Made by a program: the position numbers and the translations under genes. Source: Aristolochia californica (Eukaryota > Streptophyta > Magnoliopsida > Piperales > Aristolochiaceae). Taken from it: 64,000 nucleotides of DNA. Shown here one piece after another: positions 55,063 through 64,000 of this stretch; within the stretch, counting starts at the first letter, position 1; each line of letters opens with the position of its first letter. Location of the stretch: assembly GCA_029961685.1 (NCBI GenBank), contig JARWKL010000010.1, forward strand, positions 7,895,931 to 7,959,930, in the 5' to 3' direction. The notes under the pieces are model-generated. The model was not told where the DNA came from. It saw only the letters and a program-made list of their open reading frames with translations, and did no database searches.

Positions 55063-55491
55063 TGTTATGCATGCAATAACATTATTATTTTAGTTGTTTT
55101 ATTTAATTTACTTTATTTTATTTCAGTTTTAGGCCATAGGGGTATTTTTGGAATTATTTATTAATAGGGATATTTTTGGAATATTTTATTCATAGGGATA
55201 TTTCTGTAATATTTTATTAAACCCTAACAGGGTGAACCCTATTTAAGGGGTAAGAGTAATGAGAAAAGGAAGCATTGAAGTATTAAGAATTAGGTTAAAT
55301 CTAGCATAGAGAGGCTTAGAGTTCTCCTCAACGAGCTCTAGGGTTATCAAGCTTCCCTTAGGCTTGATCTTTCATTTTCATCTTTCCCATGTCTTCCTAC
55401 TACCCCTACGGTAGTGCTTGGAAGACTCGTAATCGGTGGCAGACCCCAGATCCTCCCAAAGAATCCACGTGTCAGATCTGGGACCGTAACA
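55063..55491 (+). repeat. LTR L4
   Basis: 429 bp, preceded by polypurine tract aagggggggtgtaa; followed by acctc and I2 protease sequence. Confidence 0.93.
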
Positions 55492-57350
55492 ACCTCATCC
55501 TTCTGTAAGTGGGGGTAACGATACGGACGCACCACTACCTGCTCAGTACCCATTTTCAAACGGATACGGTGATCACAATGCCTAATTGGCAATAAGGCAA
55601 TAGGGTCTTGAAAGATATCTTCAAATTCTGTAAGTAAGTGAGATAACTTACATGTGTTTTTTGACTGGACCTGGGCAACCTGTAGTGCGTAGGTGAGTGG
55701 TGCTTGTGTGCCATGCAATATAATCTGATGTTGGTCCTCTATAAAAGACATGGTTAGAGCTTGGAAATCCCATAGTATTGGTCCCAACAATTGTAGCCAT
55801 TTAATTCCTAGTACCAAATCGAATCCTGACAGTGGAATCACCTGAAAATCTGCAACAAATGCATGTCCCTCAATATCAAAGTGTGTGGCTGGTGAGATGC
55901 CTACACTAGTAATTTTAGCCCCATTGGCTACTGATACAGAAAGACCAGTCTGTTGCTGTACTACTAACCCAAGTTGTTCTGTCGCCTGCTTACTGATGAA
56001 ATTATGTGTACTACCCGAGTCAACTAAAGCCAGTAACTGTAAATGATGTAATTGGGCTTTAACCTGCATTGTGCTTGAACTGCGTAGACCAATCATAGCA
56101 TGAAGGGAAATCTCTGGACCTTCTTGGTCAGTTTCCACAATTTCCTCCTTTGGTGGTATTTCTTCTCCATCCTCCCACAAACATATGCTGAATAATCGTT
56201 TGCAGTGGTGTCCAATGACATACTGATCATCACAATTAAAACAGAGACCCTTGGCCTTTCTCTGGTCCATTTCCTGTCTAGTAAGTTTTTTGAAGTAAGG
56301 AGTAGGTGGAGCCGAATTAGAGATGTCTGGGCGTGGGGCTGCACTGTCTCTAAATCTTGGAGGTCCATAGGAAGGATTTGGCGCTGAGGCATTGTGCCTC
56401 CCTGGCCAAGCTGGTTTTCTGACCAGTGATTCCTTTAGAACACACTGCTTGTGCTCAATTGCCCTGGCTAAATCCATAGCGTGGTCTAAATCTGAAGGAG
56501 TATGTAATTCAACTTCTAATCTTAAAGCTTCTATCAAACCAGCAGTAAAAATATGGACATACTGTGTGTGGCTGACAAACTGGTTTGCTCGAGCTAACCT
56601 TTCCTGGAAGGTTTTTTGGTACACATCTAGTGATCCAGTTTGTTTGTAATTGATTAATTCTCCCAATGGATTGCTACTAGCTGGATTACCAAATCTCATC
56701 ATGCAAGACTGTCTAAAAGTTGCCCAATCCCAAACCACTTGGTCATTTTGGAATTGGTGGTACCATAGAAGCGTTTCCTCAAGCATGTGGTAGGCTGCCA
56801 AATACACTTTTTCATCCGCAGGTGTTTTTCGATGATAAAAGAACTGATCACACTTGGCTAACCAAATCAAAGGGTCCTTAGACCCATCATACATAGGAAA
56901 GTCAAGTTTTAAATACCTGGGCACAGTGTTTGGTCCTTGAACGGCAGGCCCCAGATGGGGATGGTGATGTCGCATTGGTGGTTGTGGGGAAGGTGGTGGA
57001 GAGTATGCAGCTGGTGGTTGGGCTCGTGTATCATGGTCCTCTTGTTGCCGGAGGAGAGCTTGGATGGTAGCATCCATTGATTTTATTGCCTCATGCAAAT
57101 CAGAGGTTGTTTAACGCACCTCTTCCAGGGCATGAGCCTGGTTATCTGTCCTCTGCCTAGTATCGTCCACTAACTGTCTCAAATCATCAGGGGAAGAGGA
57201 ATCCCCAAGGGTGGACCTGTCTGATACCAAGATGTTAGGTTCTTCCCTTTCCATGGATCGAGTCACCCTTCTTTCCTCTCTTCCCTCCATGGATGATCTT
57301 GACATTGGAAGAGAATTCTTGTTTCTTGAACGAGTAATGGTGGAACTCAA
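55492..57350 (-). CDS. gag: gypsy I2 gag and protease (nearly intact)
   Basis: One open frame of 583 residues (to 57098) preceded by the N-terminal frame 57111-57350, split only by one stop (about 57108). Order: start inside the LTR ([19 protein letters not shown]), PBS read as ILVSDRST, coiled segment, Pro/His-rich stretch, capsid-like core (YDGSKDPLIWLAKCDQFF, VYQKTFQERLARANQFV), zinc knuckle (CFNCDDQYVIGHHC), acidic linker, protease with LVDSGSTHNFIS and GFDLVLGIKWLQ. The protease active site is intact. The last residues after [11 protein letters not shown] come from LTR L4, so the native frame into RT is interrupted. Best reference for this gag in the window. Confidence 0.9.
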
Positions 57351-57661
57351 TTAGAACGAAGGAGCTTTGGAGGAAGCTCAACCTTGGACCTCAAAGGCAG
57401 AATCCGACCTAGACCTCTGAGGGAGAATCTGACCTGTAAAATATAATTTTCTCAATACTTGCCTCTCTTCTCCTTCACGTCCCCCTAAATAGGGTTGAGG
57501 ATGAAAATACAAAGATAACCCATAGGTCAAGTGGTTCATGCCACATTACACTGAACCAACCCAAAGTAAACCAAACCGAATTGAAATTACATGAAAAGTA
57601 AATTGACATAATTTAATTCCTATGCCTTTGGATAACTCGTGATGCTATGGACTCCATAACA
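57233..57661 (-). repeat. 5' LTR of gypsy I2
   Basis: 429 bp, tgttaggttc to ctccataaca, PBS complement tctgataccaaga at its left, followed by tataa (57662-57666). Pairs with 42730-43177 with few substitutions. Confidence 0.93.
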
Positions 57662-59639
57662 TATAAGAGTAGGTTCTGTGAGTTGACTCGGTCAACCCAT
57701 CGAGGTAATGTGATCTTTTCTAATTTATTATATCTAGCCATTTAGGTTCGTATTTCTCTTTTTTGGTCCCTATAACCGTTATTGAATTTTTTTTCACCAT
57801 TATAACGAGATTTTAATATTAAATTTTATATATTGATGGAAATATATTCGAGTCTACTTTCCAAGGAAAAATGATTTTTTTGAAATCAGAGTTATCTACA
57901 AAGAGAAATCAATATTTTAAGTAGCAAAGGCCAGATTGCAAAAGAGGTTCGTGCGGCGGCAGAAAACTTCAACTTCCAAACTATTTTATGCTATCAAGAA
58001 AGAAACTTTATATGGAGAATTATATATAAAAAGAAATACATGTAAGTCTATCTTCTTAAATATTTAACCAATTCTCTATCTGAGTTTTTTATATGGAGAT
58101 ATTGATCTTGGAAGAGTCAATGGTCATACTGGAAAACAGGAAAAGAGTACTTAGTTCGGTTGAGACTAAAATTTATCAGATTATATATCTTAATAGAAGT
58201 ATATTTTGTGAAGATATATTATACTTTAATGAAAGATATTTAATTCTAGTTTCATAAGGAGAAAATTTTATGTCAATCTGATCTATATTTAAGGATATAT
58301 TTTCATTAGAAGAATCAAAGGTCATACTGGTATCCTGTTGCATTGAAAAATCCGAATTTAAGCCGATTGTTTTGTGACACTTTTTTGAGTTGCTGTTATT
58401 GATCAAATATATCAGGAAAATATCTCACTTAAACCATTTTTGGTTACTACATCTATGTTATTTGGTTCAAGCTGGGAACCCTGCCATTACCCCACCTTGA
58501 GGGGGAGAAGTAGAAGAAGTACAAGAAAGATGTATTTTATTCCATATGTTGTGGTAAGTTTTATGTGACCAAAATATTCAAGAAAGGGAGAGCACAAAGA
58601 TGAAGCTTTTGAATCTAAGAAGAAATTTTTGCAACAAAGAAAATTGAAGATTAAGAATCCTGACTCGCAATAATAATTGTGGTAAATATTGGTGATATTC
58701 TATTTCTCCAGCTGGATTATTATTTTGAGGTATTCACAACATATTCCTTGGTCAACATATTATTTGGTGTAGATACTCGCATCAGATTATTTTATGGGTC
58801 CTTTTACAATGATTTTTATTATTTTGGTTCATGTTATATGGGCCAGGGCCCATTTCAACTGCAATTATTGTGTCTCTTTGGATGAGACATTATTATTGAA
58901 GAAGTGGTGGCCTCAGCATCCTATCTTTCTATTTACCCATTACCTATTGGTTATTTGACAACCTTACTCCTACCATCCTTGATTTGACTCTCACATACTT
59001 CTTTGGGCCAACCTCTTGCGTGTTGCTTCAGTTGGGAGTTTTAGTCCATCATGGTTGGGTGTTTTAAGTCCATTGAGACTTTATATATATACCCATGGGT
59101 CTTTTATCACCATCTTGTGAATGACAGACATTTATCACGTACCACATAATCTTGTGAATGACAGGCATTCATTACCCATTTCTACCTGTGAGATTCGATG
59201 CCCAGGTTGGGACACCGTGATGGAGGAGCTTATTACTACATATATGTTACCCTCCTTAATTGGTATTTATTACTCCTACCACTTGAGAGTCCTTGTCCTG
59301 TGGAGGGACACGATGATGGAGGAGTTTTTACTACACTTTTGAGCACTACGTATAGACCCACTAGCTGTAAAAGATAGGAGTGCCACTACCTAAGAATGAT
59401 AGGTGTGTGCCCTACATCCAACATGGGTTATGACTGGAGTATAGAACGATGTCATACATCTTGGAGTGATTTTACTCTCACTTATCTGATGCCAGCTGGG
59501 CCTCATCGAAGAGAGCACCAGCGTGAGGGGGAGTGTTGAAAGATATGGAGGACTGCCATTTTATACGATAAGATCCTATACTTCATTTGCAACAAGCTGG
59601 GAGTTCATGATCTTCTCTCACCCCCAGCTTGAGGGGGAG
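57662..59639 (+). other. Non-coding interior of element G
   Basis: Resumes the PBS (tataagagtagg) and a leader matching E (ctgtgagttgactcggtcaa vs E). One copy of the leader module duplicated in E, the module shared with E, P and N (to about 58920), a module shared with E (59260-59540), then a shortened copia RNase H end (DCHFIR joined to KIL-type sequence) and the polypurine tract. No gene seen. Confidence 0.75.
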
Positions 59640-60115
59640 TGTTGGAAGATGGGCCCAAGCTCACACAACCAAAGAAGGCCCACATATCCAAGTGTGTTGG
59701 AAGATGGCCCAAGCCCATAAGACCAAGGAAGACCCACATATCCAAGAGTGTTGGAAGATAGGCCCAACCCCATCAGATATGGGAACCACCATGAAAAAAA
59801 TCTCGTTATAATGGAAGCAGGTGGCATAAGAAGTCTTACACAATAAAAAGTCTAATAGAGCCACAATTATTATGGAAGCAGGTCTCATTGAGGAGTTTTA
59901 GTTTAAAGGTGTTTTAGTCATGTTAATCTTTTATCTATATTTGGTTATTTAATTATGTTAGGACTTATCCTGAAGTGTTAGATTTTGGGTGTAATTGGAA
60001 CAAAGGTAGTTTAATTATAATTGGACTCTACTACCTTCCTCTATTATAAATAGAGGTTCATGTACTCTGATTACAATAATTCAATGAAGTATTTCTCTTT
60101 TCCATAAATTCAACA
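59640..60115 (+). repeat. 3' LTR of element G
   Basis: 476 bp. The start unit (tgttggaagatgggccc...) is present three times in tandem, at 59640, about 59695 and about 59749. TATA box tataaatag at 60045-60053. Ends aaattcaaca; right flank agtga. Confidence 0.88.
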
Positions 60116-60780
60116 AGTGACATGGTTTTTTTTTATTCAAATTTAAGTCTAATTTTTTTTTCCATATTTAAGTCCTTTCATGCCATGGTGTACACTCAAT
60201 TAGGTAAAACATGCAATTTTTGTATTCCAATAATGCTAGAGAATACCTTTTCGGTGAATTTCAATTTTTTTAGGATCATGGCATTATCCATCAGGATGTA
60301 TAACTGAAAGAAAAAAGATACCTCTCCTAGAAGTAGACTGTAACCTGCTCTAGTCTAGGCATGTGCCCTATTTTTACTAGCCCCATTCCATTCTTAATGC
60401 TTGCTTTCTTATTAATTGGATGCCCTCTTCAGTGTGTAATCATAAACCCCCATATTCATTGTTATTTCCAGATGAAGATTCCTTCCCTTGAAGGTATTTG
60501 GTTGGATATGGTTGTTTGAGGACACAGTTTTAATTCTTCAAAAGATGCTCCTCTGGGTCTTTCATTGGTTCAGGCCTCTCTGTGACCTGTTGGGCGACTT
60601 GATGTGAATCTACTTACCCTCCTGAAGCAGTGACCGATACCACACCTGTTGAGTTTATAGATCCCTCCAAGGTAAGCCCATCTTTCCTTGTCGTATTTGG
60701 TCCATAGTTTGATACTAGGCCCATAGCTCTGTGGAAGGAGCCTAGGACTTGCACTAGGTCCTCCTCTTCTCATCCTATAT
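60116..60780 (+). pseudogene. pol: copia Q integrase, second part
   Basis: Continues the integrase interrupted at 38785: phrases match O (KSFHAMVYTQL, IMALSIRM) and later a decayed integrase C-terminus (FPSLEGIWL region). Many stops; the poly-T runs near 60128 and 60160 are deletion or slippage products. Weak but collinear with O. Confidence 0.68.
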
Positions 60781-62370
60781 CAAATTTTGTTTCTCACCAT
60801 CATTTGACTTCTTCTTGTTGTCAATTCCTTGTATCTATCTCTTCTATATTTGTCCCACAATCGTATCAAGAGGCTCTAAGACATTCAGGATGGAAGGCAG
60901 CAATGGAAGAGGAAATGAATACTTTATATGAGAATTAGACATGGACGACCTTGGTTCCACTTCCTTCCGGGAAGAAACCCATGGGCTGTAAATGGGTTTT
61001 TACCATTAAGCACAGTCTCAATGGTTTAGTGGCCCGCCTAGTAAAAAAGGGATACACTCAATGCTATGGAGTTGATTACGAGGAAACGTTCTCCCCGGTG
61101 GCCAAGTTAAATTTGGTATGAATCTTACTATCAATTGCTAAAAATTCTTTTTGGTCGGTATATCAACTAGATGTGAAAAATGATTTTTTAAATGGTGATA
61201 TTAAGGAGGAAATCTTTATGTATCAACTACCATGTTTTGTGGTTGTGGGGGAGTCAGTATGCAGATTGAGAAAATCTTTATATATTTTAAAACAATATCC
61301 TTGGGCTTGGTTTAAAAAATTTAGCCAAGCAATGTTATGGTTTGGATTTAGTAGATGCTCAGTAGATCTTTCCATCTTTGTAAAGAATACCTTAAAGGGA
61401 AGTGTATTTCTGGTAGTTTATGTAGATGATATTGTCTTGACTAGTAGTGATGTAGAAGGTATAAAATAAATCAAAGGGAAGATATGCAAGGAATTCAAAA
61501 CGAAAGACCTTGGACTTCTGAAATATTTTTTGGGTATTGAGATCTTCCAATCAAAACATTTTTTTTCTCAGAGGAAGTATGTTCTTGATCTACTAGAAGA
61601 CACAAGGATGATGGGATGTCGACCGGAAGATACCTTTATGGATGCTAACACAAAGTTGTGTGCAAACTCTACTAAAGCTCTGGATGTGGATAAATATCAG
61701 AGACTTGAAGGGAAAATCATTTATCTTACAATAACTAGACCAGATATATCATATGTCATAAGTGTGGTTAGTTAACATATGCATAAACCACAAGTTATTC
61801 ACTGGAAAGCTTTGGAGAGGATCCACCGATATTTAAAAGGTGCTCCAAGCAATGGACTTCTATATAAATGTCATGGTCACCTCAATAATGAAGAATTTGC
61901 ATATGCAGATTGGGCTGGATCACCAGATGACAGGAAGTCCACTCACTTCTGGGTATTGCACTTTAGTTGGAGGGAACTTAGTTACATGGAGGAGTAAAAA
62001 TCAGAATGTGGTTGCAAGATCTAGTGTTGAAGCGAAATAGAGAGTTATGGCCCATGTAGTCACCGAGCTTATATGGATCAAATCCCTTCTTACTCAATTA
62101 GGGTTATACAAAAAGGTTCTTACAGAACTATATTGTGACAACTAAGAAGCCATCCACATTACTTCAAATCCAATCTTTCACAAAAGAACAAAACATATTG
62201 AGGTAGATTGTCATTTCATATAAGAAAATTTTTAAGCTGGCAATATATCTCTCAAACATACTTCATCTCAAGGACAAACGACAAATATACTCACAAAACA
62301 GGTTACATCCAAGATACAAACCACTATATGCATCAAGCTGGGTGTTATGATGTTTTCTTTCTCCCAACTT
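60780..62370 (+). pseudogene. pol: copia Q RT and RNase H
   Basis: [64 protein letters not shown] (61173-61469) with catalytic YVDDI intact. RNase H: TRPDISYVISVVS, HWKALERIHRYLKGAPS, YADWAGSPDDRKST with a frameshift, SNPIFHKRTKHIEVD-like end, then TTICIKLG. Stops near 60937, 61120, 61467, 61773 and 62038. The tail is followed by the polypurine tract cttgagggggag. Confidence 0.87.
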
Positions 62371-62379
62371 GAGGGGGAG

Positions 62380-62555
62380 TATTGAAAGATGTAACCCGTG
62401 TATAGTGAAAATGATTTAAAATTTCTTTATTTCTTGTCCCTTTCCTCCCTTCTTATGATAAAGGGCATTGATGTAATTTGTAAGATGCTTAATATTATAA
62501 ATATATGTTGAAGGGGTGATTAGGCACGTCAGCTAACCCTAATCCACCTTCCCTC
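62380..62555 (+). repeat. 3' LTR of copia Q, cut by R
   Basis: First 176 bp (tattgaaagatgtaaccc...) aligning with 11081 onward; interrupted at 62555 by the LTR of R. The remainder lies right of the window. Confidence 0.82.
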
Positions 62556-62977
62556 TGTTGGGATCTTCCTGGGCCATGGATCTTGTCACCCTTCTTTCCT
62601 CTCTTCCCTCCAGATTGGTTGTTGACGCTGGAAGAGAACTCCTGTTCTTGGAACTTGTAATGGTGGAAAAGGATTGAGCCTTGAGGAGGCTCGACCTATA
62701 CCTCTGAGGGAATATCTGATCTAGACCTCTGAGGGAGAATCCGACCTGGCTAAAACTAAATGATTCAATGCTCAATCTTCATTCAGCTCTTTGTCCCAAT
62801 AAATAGGTTTGGGGACGAAATTACAACTCAGACCCATGGGTCACATGGTTCACGCAAAATTACATTCAAACCAAACCAAACCAAACCAAACCAAATTCAA
62901 CATACATGCAAAATGGAAATAGCATAATTTAATTCCTACGTCTGTTGATAACTCGGGATGCTATGGAGGCCATAACA
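62556..62977 (-). repeat. 3' LTR of gypsy R
   Basis: 422 bp from tgttgggatc to ggccataaca, with ccaaa-type tandem pentamers (aaccaaaccaaaccaaacca) near 62870. Carries both the pol-end and gag-start peptides on the sense strand. Confidence 0.9.
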
Positions 62978-64000
62978 TCACCCCCTCTTGGAGAAAAAGC
63001 TAGTCTGCAAACTCGAAAGAGGGGTAGAGAGCCCTGAAAGCGGCTAAGGGCTCCCATGTAGTGTCAATAGGTTTATATCAGCCCACTGCACTAGAACCTC
63101 CCAAACGCCCTGAATGCGGTGAGCCTGCAACACTTGCACTGGAGTAGAAAGGACCCAACCCTCATGTAGCGGTGGCAGAGGTGTGTGTAGGAATGGGGAG
63201 TCTCCCTGGAAGGCCTTCAATTGGAAGACGTGAAACACATTATGGATCTTGGCTTCGGGTGGAAGCTGCAAGCGGTAGGCGATTGTGCCAATGTGGTCCA
63301 GCACCTGAAAGGGGCCACAATATTTTGGGGAGAGTTTGTGACGTTTGGAGGCTTTCAGTGAAAGTTGTCGGTAATGTTGGAGATGTAGCCACACATAATC
63401 CCCGGGAGAGAAGAACATGTCCTGATGCTTCTTATCATAATAGAGTTTCATGGACTGTTGGGCCTCCTGGAGATGAGTGCGTACCTCACGGAGCATGGCA
63501 TCCCTTTCTGCTAAAGCCTTGTCCAAGGTGGCGACCTTGGATGCACCTGGTTCATACGATAAAAGCCGAGGCGAATCTCTACCATACACTACCTTGAACT
63601 GAGTAGTGACGAGTGCGTTGTGGTATGATGTGTTATAACAGAATTCAGCCCATGCCAGCCACTGAACCCACTGTTTAGGGGAGTCCCCCACAAAACAATG
63701 GAGATACATCTCAAGCGTCCTCTTGACCACCTCGGTCTGTCCATCAGTCTGCGGGTGGTAGGCGGAAGAGAACGCCAATTTGGTGTCTTGCAGTTTAAAG
63801 AGTTCTTTCCAAAACATACTAGTGAAGATGGTGTCCCTGTCACGGGTAATGGACGCAGGCACCCCATGTTACTGGACAATATTATCCATGAAAAGCTGAG
63901 CCACATGAGCTGCTGCGTAGGGATGCGCCAAAGGGAGGAAATGGCCATAGTTGGAGAAGCGGTCAACCACTACAAATATAACGGATTTGCCGGAAGAGGT
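62978..64000 (-). pseudogene. pol: gypsy R integrase and chromodomain
   Basis: A 272-residue frame (63044-63862) holds the second half of the integrase core (TRDRDTIFTS, HPQTDGQTEVVKRT), KLSPKYCGPFQVLDHIG, VFHVFQLKAFQG and a chromodomain start (WEVLVQWADIN). A frameshift near 63070 disrupts the TWEP motif. Right of 63862 the core continues (HFSNYGHF-like) with a frame break at about 63870. The first core Asp lies beyond the window. Confidence 0.87.

Larger units (their letters stand above)
51450..55491 (+). mobile_element. Array L: tandem non-autonomous elements with LTR-LTR junctions
   Basis: Four LTRs of 428-429 bp: L1 51473-51900, L2 53169-53596, L3 53601-54028, L4 55063-55491. Two interiors (51901-53168, 54029-55062). 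L2 and L3 touch through acaa. A 19-bp LTR remnant (51450-51468) touches L1 through ataa. Outer flanks atctc (51445-51449) and acctc (55492-55496) form one TSD with a single mismatch, so the array probably entered I2 as one unit. Interiors have a PBS and a pol-like end (SELEDKLVFQGG) but no domains. Confidence 0.87.
42730..57661 (-). mobile_element. Ty3/gypsy element I2, TSD tataa, hosting J and L
   Basis: Minus-strand gypsy with LTRs 42730-43177 and 57233-57661 and perfect tataa duplications (42725-42729, 57662-57666). Internal pieces: chromodomain-integrase 43178-44175, integrase-RNase H-RT 49802-51449, protease-gag 55492-57232. They are separated by J (TSD acgat) and L (TSD atctc/acctc). 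It has the best-preserved gag of its family in the window. Confidence 0.93.
38786..60115 (+). mobile_element. Non-autonomous copia-type element G, opened by I1 and I2
   Basis: 5' LTR 38786-39135 plus 42611-42721, PBS split by I2, interior 57667-59639, polypurine tract (cttgagggggag), 3' LTR 59640-60115. Flanks agtca and agtga (one mismatch). Removing I1 (TSD ggtag) restores the LTR; removing I2 (TSD tataa) restores the PBS, tggtataagagtagg. The interior is of the E type and non-coding. Confidence 0.88.
11081..62555 (+). mobile_element. Ty1/copia element Q, the outer host of the nest
   Basis: Pieces in one orientation and in the right order make a copia element: 5' LTR 11081-11409, leader 11410-11754 and 17015-17128, gag from 37123, protease/integrase to 38785 and from 60121, RT-RNase H 60780-62370, 3' LTR 62380-62555. 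The two LTRs match closely in their visible parts (tattgaaagatgtaaccc; gggcattgatgtaatttgta). Everything between the pieces is later insertions (S, P, G, and R at the 3' LTR). That all pieces belong to one element is inferred from order, orientation and LTR match. Confidence 0.72.
62556..64000 (-). mobile_element. Ty3/gypsy element R (5' part outside window)
   Basis: Minus-strand gypsy: 3' LTR 62556-62977, polypurine tract, chromodomain and integrase to the window edge. Inserted in the 3' LTR of Q. LTR closest to that of B (tgttgggatc; gtttggggac). Confidence 0.9.

Noticed and set aside
51450..55491. CRISPR-like or satellite array from regularly spaced repeats
   Set aside because: The repeats are LTRs of 428 bp with TG/CA ends, PBS and polypurine tracts.

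Overview
This window looks like heterochromatic plant DNA, probably from an angiosperm. It is made almost entirely of LTR retrotransposons nested inside one another. The evidence is plant-type Ty3/gypsy elements with a C-terminal chromodomain, Ty1/copia elements, primer-binding sites (PBS) of the TGGTATCAGAG type (initiator Met tRNA), 5-bp target-site duplications (TSDs) and TATAAATAG promoters in LTRs. I found no host single-copy gene, tRNA, rRNA or CRISPR array. Almost every long reading frame is part of a gag or pol gene.

Layout, left to right. 1-7323: minus-strand gypsy A (5' LTR 3593-4025) abuts the RNase H region of minus-strand gypsy B, so A is probably inserted in B. 7359-10662: opposed copia remnants D and T, with an internally deleted gypsy C (8105-10215, TSD gaaga) inside T. 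10663-11080: end of another minus-strand element (W).

11081-62555 is one copia element, Q, opened by many insertions. Its 5' leader holds gypsy S (11755-17009, TSD tatta) and element P (LTR 17129-17442). P holds copia O (18054-35580). O holds non-autonomous element E (21554-24215, TSD atcac) and gypsy F (24292-33337, TSD ctaga). F holds N/U (26602-29857), TRIM-1 (30994-31316, TSD gacac), a misplaced LTR (X) and TRIM-2. Q gag resumes at 37123. The Q integrase is split by non-autonomous element G (38786-60115). G holds gypsy I1 (39136-42610, TSD ggtag) in its 5' LTR and gypsy I2 (42730-57661, TSD tataa) in its PBS. I2 holds composite J (44176-49796, TSD acgat) and a tandem LTR array L (51450-55491). 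Q RT-RNase H follows at 60780-62370. Its 3' LTR is cut by minus-strand gypsy R (62556 to window end).

The most unusual structures are these. (1) J has 82-bp TRIM LTRs at both ends and a TSD, but carries a complete gypsy gag-pol plus one gypsy LTR joined at the PBS. N shows the same topology at small scale with a 93-bp LTR. (2) Array L has direct LTR-LTR junctions with 4-nt linkers, as expected from end-joined cDNA. (3) Three gypsy copies (A, B, S) share an Asp-to-Tyr change in the RT catalytic box, which suggests a subfamily amplified in trans. (4) In the main gypsy family the gag frame starts inside the LTR and reads through the PBS, while pol ends inside the 3' LTR. Domain calls rest on motifs read by eye; family names and insertion order are inference.
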